Positions 1-5,132 of a stretch of 6,922 bases of DNA are shown here, piece after piece. The stretch spans positions 1-6,922 of the forward strand of contig JAILPU010000298.1 in assembly GCA_024699395.1 (NCBI GenBank), given 5' to 3'. Position numbers and translations under genes: made by a program. The DNA comes from Lachnospiraceae bacterium (GTDB lineage: Bacteria > Bacillota > Clostridia > Lachnospirales > Lachnospiraceae). Positions within the stretch are counted from its first letter, which is position 1. Each line of letters starts with the position of its first letter. The notes below the pieces were generated by a model that saw only the letters and a program-made list of their open reading frames with translations, ran no database searches and was not told the DNA's origin.

Positions 1-305
1 TTGGTTCGGATTTCTTTAAGAATAAGACTCTTGAGAATGCTGTGTGCTATATGGATGCCTGTGCTACAGCGGTGGGTATCTGCAACGGATTGTTCATATT
101 ATTCCGCTTTAGAGAACAATGGATCGCGTGGTATATCGACGCGATCCTTGAGGCAATCATTAATATATTGAGCGGCCAGATAGTGCTTCTTGTATTAAAG
201 GCCGGCTATATTACAAATACTACTTACGGATATATAAAGTGGACCGGATATATTAAAAGCAGGGAACAGGATAAAACTATGATTCCGGCCCAAGGTACTG
301 ATTAA
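1..305 (+). CDS. pnuC: PnuC-family nicotinamide riboside/mononucleotide transporter, C-terminal part (5' end outside window)
   Basis: This is the C-terminal part, about 100 residues, of an integral membrane transporter. PnuC proteins take up nicotinamide riboside (or the mononucleotide) for NAD salvage by facilitated diffusion. The frame is open from the first bases and ends at TAA 303-305, so the start lies upstream. A GTG at 42 is internal, because coding character continues before it (GSDFFKNKTLENAV). Two features support the call. One is the motif REQWIAWYID, which matches the family's conserved R-x-Q-W segment between membrane helices. The other is a final hydrophobic stretch followed by TNTTYGYIKW, which matches the family's terminal Y-G-x-x-x-W motif. 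The last 20 or so residues are a hydrophilic tail. The final 29 bases overlap the convergent unknown gene. No riboswitch can be judged because the upstream region is missing. The family call is fairly secure; the exact substrate is inferred. Confidence 0.85.
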   Translation, partial: GSDFFKNKTLENAVCYMDACATAVGICNGLFILFRFREQWIAWYIDAILEAIINILSGQIVLLVLKAGYITNTTYGYIKWTGYIKSREQDKTMIPAQGTD

Positions 306-1236
306 ACAATACACCGCGGATCTTTTTCTTCATAAGATCGTGGTTTTTAATCCAGTTAAAATAATCCTGCCATAATGAATACTTTTTGAAGGCGTCCGAA
401 GGGATGCCTTCATATTCTTTTATGCACAATTGGGAAATTGTACCGTTGGGATAGGTTCTTATGACAACTGTCTGGAATTCGTCGTCCTCTGAGGTGTATC
501 CTTCGATTATGCCCTTTGCAAGAAATGCACCTAAGGGAGACTGATTATCGTAATCCGTTTGGGTATTTTCTCCGGGGGTTCTTTTTTCCAATATATGCAC
601 ATAAGCTTTTATGCCCAGGTCGTTGGTTAAGACAAATGATTTTCCCACAGGGTTTGGGTCTTGGGTAAGTCCGTTGTCGTTTATACAGTTAAAACCGATT
701 GCGTAGGAGCTTATGCCTTTTTCTGTTTTTATCAGAGTTTTATCCGGTTTAAGAGTGGTAACAGGCATGGGCTGGAAATATTCGTAGGGAATCCTGAAAC
801 CTTCCATAAAGCGGAAGAACTGGATTTTGTCCTCCACGGATGCCTCGGACTGGTCGCGCATGGTTCTGGGATTTGAGCCGTAGTCACTGGAACTTCTTAC
901 GGCTGCCAGCCACTCCAGATCGTCGTAGACATCGTTGAGATTGTCATCAAAAAGCCAGGGCTCACCCTCTGTGCTGTTAGGGTTTCCGCCGGCTGCCCAT
1001 CTGCGGAAGTCATCGGTAAATCTCAGATATGACTCCGGAGTGAACTTGCATGTTATGCCGCATTTTTTCATCTCATCAATGCTGTGCTTTTTCATGGCTT
1101 CATGGAGTATTTCCTCCATATCCTGCCTTGACAGATTTCTCTTGGAATAATCCTTTGATAATTTTCTGAAATCCGAAAAAGCTTCATCCACGGAGGTGTA
1201 TACCAGACCTGTGGGAATCCTGTGTCTTCTGTCCAT
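277..1236 (-). CDS. Hypothetical protein, 319 aa, unknown function
   Basis: I do not recognise this family. I chose ATG at 1236 because an AGAGG site sits six bases upstream. The frame stays open for 48 more codons, but that upstream part lacks a ribosome site and overlaps the promoter-like region. The product appears soluble: no signal peptide and no membrane segment. The N-terminal third is charged and probably helical (residues 15-60, rich in Lys/Glu/Asp). Residues 65-115 contain aromatic/acidic stretches such as RRWAAGGNPNS and DDLEWLAAV. The C-terminal half (about 170-300) alternates hydrophobic and polar residues as a beta-rich fold would, with YPNGT near 262-266 and aromatic-rich YSLWQDYFNWIKNHD near 286-300. 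Only four cysteines are present, at 59, 63, 184 and 271, and no catalytic signature is clear. It is transcribed alone, convergent with pnuC (29-base overlap) and divergent from the Nudix cluster. Coding status is supported by length, ribosome site and protein-like composition. Confidence 0.8.
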   Translation of the reverse strand: MDRRHRIPTGLVYTSVDEAFSDFRKLSKDYSKRNLSRQDMEEILHEAMKKHSIDEMKKCGITCKFTPESYLRFTDDFRRWAAGGNPNSTEGEPWLFDDNLNDVYDDLEWLAAVRSSSDYGSNPRTMRDQSEASVEDKIQFFRFMEGFRIPYEYFQPMPVTTLKPDKTLIKTEKGISSYAIGFNCINDNGLTQDPNPVGKSFVLTNDLGIKAYVHILEKRTPGENTQTDYDNQSPLGAFLAKGIIEGYTSEDDEFQTVVIRTYPNGTISQLCIKEYEGIPSDAFKKYSLWQDYFNWIKNHDLMKKKIRGVLFNQYLGPES

Positions 1237-1242
1237 TTTGTA

Positions 1243-1247
1243 CCTCT
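1243..1247 (-). promoter_or_regulatory. Ribosome binding site setting the start of the unknown gene
   Basis: On the minus strand AGAGG lies six bases before ATG at 1236. This is the main reason to reject the longer frame that begins at 1380. Confidence 0.65.
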
Positions 1248-1360
1248 TTTGTATATGTGAAATAACTGTAAGTGCCCGGGAAAGAACTGCCACCGATATC
1301 AATGTATATGTGGGTTTAAAAGGGAATTTGATGTTGATATCCCAAAACCTGTATGGCACA

Positions 1361-1378
1361 GAGTATAAGGTTATACTC
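1361..1378. repeat. Perfect 8+8 bp palindrome, operator candidate
   Basis: The sequence GAGTATAAGGTTATACTC consists of two perfect 8-bp inverted arms around a GG centre. The two-base centre is too short for an RNA hairpin loop, so a site for a dimeric DNA-binding protein is more likely. It would lie at roughly +11 to +28 relative to the start predicted for the leftward promoter at 1396-1424, a position typical of repressor operators. The binding protein is unknown. Confidence 0.5.
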
Positions 1379-1395
1379 AACCCTACACGTTATAA

Positions 1396-1424
1396 ATTAT
1401 ATCAATTAATAAAATGAAAAACAA
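1396..1424 (-). promoter_or_regulatory. Sigma-70-type promoter candidate for the unknown gene
   Basis: On the minus strand TTGTTT (1424-1419) and a perfect TATAAT (1401-1396) are separated by 17 bases. Transcription would start near 1389 and leave a leader of about 150 bases before the ATG at 1236. The region is AT-rich, so chance matches are possible, but the -10 and spacer are ideal. Confidence 0.5.
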
Positions 1425-1527
1425 TCGGATTTATGGTCCTCGAAAAATGAAAAAGGTTCTTAAAAAGCCTCTGCAGAGATTGTCGGGGTGTGATAAAATA
1501 CCTTAGGTGGGACCTGTTGTTCATTGA

Positions 1528-1552
1528 CGGTGATAATACTATGACATCACCG
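1528..1552. repeat. Inverted repeat, 7-bp arms with 11-base loop
   Basis: CGGTGAT (1528-1534) and ATCACCG (1546-1552) are perfect inverted arms. No T-tract follows, so this does not resemble an intrinsic terminator. It lies about 47 bases upstream of the -35 element of the Nudix promoter candidate, where an activator or repressor could bind. Function is not demonstrated. Confidence 0.3.
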
Positions 1553-1598
1553 GACATCCGAATATGTTGTTGGAGCATGGGCGCGTGAAAAAAGTTCT

Positions 1599-1628
1599 TT
1601 GACAAAGGGCGCGATGCTCGGATATCAT
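1599..1628 (+). promoter_or_regulatory. Sigma-70-type promoter candidate for the Nudix-cupin-ybaK cluster
   Basis: A perfect TTGACA (1599-1604) and TATCAT (1623-1628, five of six matches to consensus) are 18 bases apart. The predicted start lies near 1635, giving a leader of about 25 bases that includes the AGGGGAG ribosome site (1651-1657). The -35 is embedded between two copies of GGGCGCG (1579-1585 and 1607-1613). These are flanked outside by the inverted words GAGCAT (1573-1578) and ATGCTC (1614-1619), a possible regulator footprint. Confidence 0.55.
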
Positions 1629-1660
1629 CAGATATAAAGATAATTATTAAAGGGGAGCAT

Positions 1661-2272
1661 ATGGAAAAAGATAAAAACGAAACTTATGATGAACTTCGCT
1701 GGGAAGAAGTTAAGGTGGAACATATTGTTCAGGATGAGTGGATCGATATAAGAAGATCGGCCTACAAATTTCCGGATGGAACCGTTTTTGAACCGTATTA
1801 CAGTTACAGCCGCAGAAATTATGTGGTTGTGGTGGCAGAGGATACTGAAGGGAATTATATCTGTGTCAGACAGTTCAGACAGGGAATAAAGAAGGTGACC
1901 ACCGAGTTCCCGGCAGGGGGAATTGAGAGAGAGGATGACAAGGAGTACGGAAACAGTACCGACGACACTTCGGAAGATGCTCTTTTGGCAGCAAAGAGGG
2001 AGTTGCTTGAGGAGACGGGATATGAGGCCTCTGAGTGGAAACATCTCCTCACTGTTCCCAGTAATGCCACTATAGCCGATAATTACGGCTTTCTGTTTTT
2101 GGCTACGGGATGTAAGAAGGTTGCGGCGCAGGATTTGGACGATACGGAATTTTTGAAGGTGATAAAGCTTTCTGCGGATGAAATCGAGAAGATGATTAAA
2201 AACGGGGAGTTTGCCCAGGCAATCCATATAACCGCGTGGCTTTTGGCGTTAAGAAGCAAGAACAAACTGTAG
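1661..2272 (+). CDS. Nudix hydrolase, ADP-ribose pyrophosphatase-like, 203 aa
   Basis: The enzyme is predicted to cleave a nucleoside diphosphate linked to another group, most likely ADP-ribose to AMP and ribose 5-phosphate, using divalent metal in the cytoplasm. The start ATG has AGGGGAG three bases upstream. Residues 20-85 resemble the N-terminal beta region of NudF/ADP-ribose pyrophosphatases (RRNYVVVVAEDTEGNYICVRQFR, then EFPAGGIE). The Nudix box is present but stretched: Gly87 begins it, Glu105 is the conserved middle Glu, and the core RELLEETGY lies at 113-121 with metal-binding Glu114, Glu117 and Glu118. Between Gly87 and Glu105 there are 17 residues instead of the canonical five, an insertion of 12 acidic/polar residues. 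Otherwise the catalytic core is intact. Length is normal for the family. It is the first gene of the rightward cluster, and the cupin follows after 51 bases. The substrate is inferred from family resemblance only. Confidence 0.88.
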   Translation: MEKDKNETYDELRWEEVKVEHIVQDEWIDIRRSAYKFPDGTVFEPYYSYSRRNYVVVVAEDTEGNYICVRQFRQGIKKVTTEFPAGGIEREDDKEYGNSTDDTSEDALLAAKRELLEETGYEASEWKHLLTVPSNATIADNYGFLFLATGCKKVAAQDLDDTEFLKVIKLSADEIEKMIKNGEFAQAIHITAWLLALRSKNKL

Positions 2273-2310
2273 AATGTATCTGTTTGACGTTTGACATCGA
2301 AAAACATAGA

Positions 2311-2315
2311 AAGGA
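2311..2315 (+). promoter_or_regulatory. Ribosome binding site setting the cupin start
   Basis: AAGGA lies eight bases before ATG 2324. A TTG at 2291 in the same frame would add 11 residues but has no such site, and the conserved protein begins at MIIDF. A tandem GTTTGAC/GTTTGAC (2282-2295) lies just upstream and has no obvious role. Confidence 0.6.
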
Positions 2316-2323
2316 AACCGGAA

Positions 2324-2653
2324 ATGATAATAGATTTTAACAATATGGAAGAAAAGGCTTTCCCTAATTTTAAGGGTGGAGAGGGAGACTATAACGCCAG
2401 AATGGCAACTCACAATGAAAACAAGATAATGAAAGGAAGGCTTGAACCCGGTTGCTCCATAGGGTTGCACACCCATGATACAAGCTGCGAGACTATTTTT
2501 GTATTAAGCGGTCATGCGTATATCATATATGATGACACCACGGAAGTCTGCAGGGCGGGGGAATGTCATCATTGCCCCAAGGGTCACACCCATTCCATGA
2601 TAAACAAAGGCAATGAGGACCTTGTTTTCTATGCGGTTGTAGCGGAGCAGTAA
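2324..2653 (+). CDS. Small single-domain cupin protein, 109 aa
   Basis: This is a compact beta-barrel metal-binding protein. Both cupin motifs fit the family pattern exactly. Motif 1 runs from Gly43 to Gly63 with metal ligands His49, His51 and Glu56. Motif 2 runs from Gly79 with Pro85, Gly87, His90 (the fourth ligand) and Asn94. The length fits a one-domain cupin, and no extra domain is attached. An oddity is the cysteine content: Cys44, 55, 76, 81 and 84, with C81-H-H-C84 inside motif 2 just before the ligand His. That could be a second metal site or a redox pair. Members of this fold include isomerases, dioxygenases and sugar- or ligand-binding proteins, so the reaction cannot be named. The gene lies 51 bases after the Nudix gene and one base before ybaK, so it is very probably co-transcribed with them. 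Confidence 0.85.
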   Translation: MIIDFNNMEEKAFPNFKGGEGDYNARMATHNENKIMKGRLEPGCSIGLHTHDTSCETIFVLSGHAYIIYDDTTEVCRAGECHHCPKGHTHSMINKGNEDLVFYAVVAEQ

Positions 2654-2654
2654 A

Positions 2655-3140
2655 ATGGGCAAATCATCAAAAACAGAAAAAACAAATGTAATGAGAGTTC
2701 TGGACTCTCAAAAGATATCATATGAAAGCTTCACCTACGAGGCGGACCCTACTCTTACGGGAGAGGAGATTGCAAATATACTGGGTGAGGAGCCGTGCAA
2801 AGTTTTTAAAACCTTGGTAACCCAGTCTAAAAGCAATAATTATCTGGTGTTTGTGGTTCCCGTCAATGAGGAACTTGACCTTAAAAAGGCTGCTTGGGCT
2901 GCACATGAAAAGGCTGTCAGTATGATAAAACAAAAGGATCTTCTTACCGTCACGGGATATGTTCACGGCGGATGTTCCCCTATAGGTATGAAAAAATTAT
3001 TTCCCACATATATTCATGAAACGGCGAAAAATTACGATAAAATGTATGTGAGCGCCGGTAAGGTGGGATGCCAGATTTGTGTAGAACCTGAGAAGCTTAT
3101 TGAAGCTTCAAAAGCGGTTTTGGCCGATCTGTGTGTTTAA
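2655..3140 (+). CDS. ybaK: YbaK/EbsC-family aminoacyl-tRNA deacylase, probably Cys-tRNA(Pro) deacylase, 161 aa
   Basis: YbaK proteins hydrolyse cysteine wrongly attached to tRNA(Pro) by prolyl-tRNA synthetase, a trans-editing step in the cytoplasm. The single domain fits the family's usual length of about 160 residues. Key signatures are KVFKTLV at 49-55, where Lys52 aligns with the essential lysine (Lys46) of E. coli YbaK; PVNEELDLKK at 69-78; GYVHGGCSPIGMKK at 101-114, the G-G-x-S-P-x-G active-site loop; and YVSAGKVG at 131-138. The ATG begins one base after the cupin stop. The ribosome site GGAG (2644-2647) lies inside the cupin's last codons, so translation is likely coupled. The esterase start follows 11 bases after the stop. 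Relatives in this superfamily edit other pairs (ProX, INS), so cysteine specificity is inferred from similarity to YbaK. Confidence 0.9.
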   Translation: MGKSSKTEKTNVMRVLDSQKISYESFTYEADPTLTGEEIANILGEEPCKVFKTLVTQSKSNNYLVFVVPVNEELDLKKAAWAAHEKAVSMIKQKDLLTVTGYVHGGCSPIGMKKLFPTYIHETAKNYDKMYVSAGKVGCQICVEPEKLIEASKAVLADLCV

Positions 3141-3151
3141 TCGGGATAAAA

Positions 3152-3832
3152 ATGTATACAAAAACAGTGTGTCAGGGAGGCTTTCTTTATCGTACAGACA
3201 GGGAAGAATCTCCCTTGGTGGTTTTGATAATTCATGAGGGTGACGGTTGGGAAATTGTGGAAGAAGTGTCAAAAAAGGGCGTTTTCTGCAATTTCTATGT
3301 TTTGTGTCCGAAAAACTGGAATAAGGCTATGACACCCTGGCCCGCCAAAGGAGTTTTTAAAAGCGGAGAGGATTTTGCCGGAAATGCCGAAGAATACCTT
3401 AATGAGCTTTTGAATGATAAACTCCCCTATGTTTTTGAAAGCCTTGGAGAAAGACCAGAATCTGTTGGACTGGTGGGGTATTCTCTGGCGGGATTATTTG
3501 CCCTTTATGCCGTAAGTAAGACCGATGTTTTCGACAAAACAGCAAGCGTGTCGGGCTCTTTGTGGTATAAGGGCTTTACGGAGTATCTGAAAGAAAAGGG
3601 GCTTTGGAATAAAGATATGAAAATCTACCTGTCTGTGGGGGACAGGGAGGATAAGAGTGCTGATTCCTTGGTGAGAACTGTTAGCGCAAAAACTGATGAA
3701 GCGACCTTAATCCTTAAGGAACAGGGTCACAGGGTCACATTGGAACGAAATGAGGGAAATCATTTTCATGATGTGACGGGAAGAATCGCAAAGGCTGTGA
3801 CAAACCTGTATAAAACGGGTGAGCGAGGATGA
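3152..3832 (+). CDS. Alpha/beta-hydrolase-fold protein, putative esterase, 226 aa
   Basis: This is a predicted cytoplasmic serine hydrolase without a signal peptide. The nucleophile elbow is G-Y-S-L-A-G at 109-114, with Ser111 after a hydrophobic strand (SVGLV). A plausible triad acid is Asp164 in SVGDREDK, and the catalytic His is probably His204 in GNHFHD (His206 is the alternative). SGSLWYKGFTEYL after the elbow resembles the Fes/IroE-type putative esterase family. I chose ATG 3152. A GTG at 3131, overlapping the ybaK stop, is in frame and would add seven residues, but it has no ribosome site. The site before 3152 (CGGGAT) is itself weak, so translation may depend on coupling with ybaK. 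It is the last gene of the tight cluster, and no clear terminator follows. The substrate is unknown. Confidence 0.8.
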   Translation: MYTKTVCQGGFLYRTDREESPLVVLIIHEGDGWEIVEEVSKKGVFCNFYVLCPKNWNKAMTPWPAKGVFKSGEDFAGNAEEYLNELLNDKLPYVFESLGERPESVGLVGYSLAGLFALYAVSKTDVFDKTASVSGSLWYKGFTEYLKEKGLWNKDMKIYLSVGDREDKSADSLVRTVSAKTDEATLILKEQGHRVTLERNEGNHFHDVTGRIAKAVTNLYKTGERG

Positions 3833-3837
3833 AATCA

Positions 3838-3943
3838 GATTGGATAGATGGCGTTTGGATATATAAATGCAAAAGAAATCGGCGAACAGGGTGGATTGGA
3901 TAATTCTGATGTTGTTTTGATATATAAAGCAAAGATAATCCGG
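3838..3943. repeat. Imperfect tandem duplication upstream of mnmA, about 56-61 bp unit
   Basis: Copy 1 (from 3838) and copy 2 (from 3894) share GATTGGATA at the start, GATATATAAA in the middle (3858-3867 and 3919-3928) and GCAAA...ATCGG / ATCCGG at the end. The offset rises from 56 to 61 bases, which implies an indel of about five bases. In copy 1 TTGGAT (3840-3845) and TATAAA (3862-3867) are 16 bases apart and promoter-like. In copy 2 the same pair is 21 bases apart, too far for a normal promoter. Confidence 0.45.
3912..3939 (+). promoter_or_regulatory. Promoter candidate for mnmA
   Basis: TTGTTT (3912-3917) and GATAAT (3934-3939) are 16 bases apart and predict a start near 3946, about 22 bases before the mnmA ATG. 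The region is AT-rich, and TATAAA at 3923-3928 or the copy-1 pair at 3840-3867 are alternatives. Read-through from the esterase gene is also possible because no terminator is visible. Confidence 0.35.
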
Positions 3944-3967
3944 AATTTACGAAGGAGATAATTTGAA

Positions 3968-5059
3968 ATGGCCAAGGTAATTGTGGGCATGTCCGGGGGC
4001 GTGGACAGTGCGGTGTGCGCCTATCTTTTGAAAATGGCCGGACATGAGGTCATAGGAGTTACTTTAAAAACATGGGTGGCATCTGACCAAAAAGAGAACA
4101 GATGCTGCAGGATTGATGATGCGTCCGCAGTGGCTTCCATGCTGGGGGTACCTTATTATGCGGTAAACTGCATGATGGATTTTGACAGATGTGTTATAGA
4201 TCCTTTTATAGAAGATTATATGAAGGGGCGGACTCCAAACCCCTGTATTTTGTGTAATCCTTTGGTAAAATGGGGAAAGATGGAAGAAAGCATGAAGGTT
4301 TTGGGGGCTGATTATATTGCCACCGGCCATTATGCCACTATATGTAAACTGCCCAATAACAGATACACAGTTGGACAGGCACTTCATGCCCAAAAGGATC
4401 AGACATATATGCTATACAGGCTTTCTCAGGAACAGTTGGCGCATACCATGATGCCCTTGGGTAAGCTTACCAAGGAGGAGGTCAGGGATATTGCTCACAA
4501 GGCAGGAATCCCCGTGGCTTCAAAGCCTGATTCCCAGGAAATATGTTTCATACCGGACAATGATTACAGCGGTTATATAGAGGAAAATGCTAAAGTACCG
4601 GTTCCCGGTGAGGGGGATTTTGTTTCGGAGGACGGAACATTTTTGGGGAAACATAAAGGAATCATTCATTATACCATAGGTCAGAGAAGAGGTCTGGGAC
4701 TGCCTTTGGGATATCATGCTTATGTTAAACGCATAGATCCCGTCAAAAATGAGGTGATAATCGCAAAAGACGAAGCACTGTATTCTGCCAAGATACTCTG
4801 TGACAGCCTTAATTTTATGGGTATTCCCGACCCTAAGATCGGTGAGAGGTTAAGATTTGACGTTAAGGTGAGATATCACCATAAAGCACAAAGTGCCGTG
4901 GTGGAAAAGACCAAAGATGATGAGGTTATAATAAGGTTTGATGAACCTGTAAGAGCCGCAGCACCCGGCCAGTCGGCTGTTTTTTACAATGAAGACCTGC
5001 AGGTGGCAGGCGGTGGAATAATAAGGGAAGTTTTTTATCCCGAAGATGAGAAACAATAA
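3968..5059 (+). CDS. mnmA: tRNA-specific 2-thiouridylase MnmA, 363 aa
   Basis: MnmA activates U34 of tRNA Glu, Gln and Lys with ATP and inserts sulfur to make 2-thiouridine, which sharpens decoding. The ribosome site AAGGAG (3952-3957) lies ten bases before the ATG. Domains appear in the expected order: an N-terminal PP-loop ATPase with GMSGGVDS at 7-14, the tRNA-recognition part, and a C-terminal beta-barrel (about 290-355, ending GGGIIREV). The nucleophilic cysteine is Cys96 in TPNPCILCN and the persulfide-bearing cysteine is Cys193 in SQEICFI. TGHYA (119-123), DQTYMLYRLSQEQL (144-157) and HYTIGQRRGLGL (234-245) are all family hallmarks. The length is typical and nothing looks broken. No cysteine desulfurase or iscU-like gene sits next to it in this window, so its sulfur donor must be encoded elsewhere. 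The zinc-ribbon repeat gene follows after 73 bases without a visible terminator. Confidence 0.97.
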   Translation: MAKVIVGMSGGVDSAVCAYLLKMAGHEVIGVTLKTWVASDQKENRCCRIDDASAVASMLGVPYYAVNCMMDFDRCVIDPFIEDYMKGRTPNPCILCNPLVKWGKMEESMKVLGADYIATGHYATICKLPNNRYTVGQALHAQKDQTYMLYRLSQEQLAHTMMPLGKLTKEEVRDIAHKAGIPVASKPDSQEICFIPDNDYSGYIEENAKVPVPGEGDFVSEDGTFLGKHKGIIHYTIGQRRGLGLPLGYHAYVKRIDPVKNEVIIAKDEALYSAKILCDSLNFMGIPDPKIGERLRFDVKVRYHHKAQSAVVEKTKDDEVIIRFDEPVRAAAPGQSAVFYNEDLQVAGGGIIREVFYPEDEKQ

Positions 5060-5122
5060 TAAACTTGTAAAAGAGTAGTATTATCTGTTACACTGAAAAG
5101 ATAAGATTGATTTGTGATTAAT

Positions 5123-5126
5123 GGAG
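5123..5126 (+). promoter_or_regulatory. Ribosome binding site setting the start of the zinc-ribbon repeat gene
   Basis: GGAG lies six bases before ATG 5133. An in-frame ATG at 5121 overlaps this site and has no purine-rich sequence of its own, so 5133 is preferred. No clear promoter was found in the 73 bases after mnmA, so read-through transcription from mnmA is possible. Confidence 0.55.
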
Positions 5127-5132
5127 ATTGCG

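Larger units (their letters stand above)
1237..1660. other. Gene-free divergent intergenic region of about 420 bases
   Basis: I see no convincing gene here. Short open frames on both strands lack ribosome sites and protein-like composition. The region holds a leftward promoter candidate (1396-1424) with a leader of about 150 bases for the unknown gene, and a perfect palindrome (1361-1378). It also holds a 10-bp palindrome CTCTGCAGAG (1469-1478), a 7-bp inverted repeat (1528-1552) and a rightward promoter candidate (1599-1628). No known riboswitch, T-box or tRNA pattern was recognised. There is no strong hairpin followed by a T-tract. Confidence 0.6.

Noticed and set aside
319..347. Possible terminator after pnuC: GATCTT/AAGATC stem with a short T run
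   Set aside because: The stem is only six AT-rich pairs with a nine-base loop, the T run begins four bases after the stem, and the site lies within the coding sequence of the minus-strand gene.
1295..1341. Inverted words GATATCAA and TTGATATC 31 bases apart in the leader of the unknown gene
   Set aside because: Eight AT-rich pairs across a long loop are likely by chance in this AT-rich gap; no known leader element was recognised.
1402..1605. 67-codon minus-strand frame in the intergenic region
   Set aside because: No ribosome site, not protein-like, and it overlaps both promoter candidates.
2284..2312. TTGACG-17-TAGAAA as an internal promoter for the cupin
   Set aside because: The -10 is weak and transcription would begin at about 2319, after the ribosome binding site at 2311-2315.
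3131..3151. GTG at 3131 as the esterase start
   Set aside because: No ribosome site precedes it; ATG 3152 gives the expected N-terminus, although its own site is weak.
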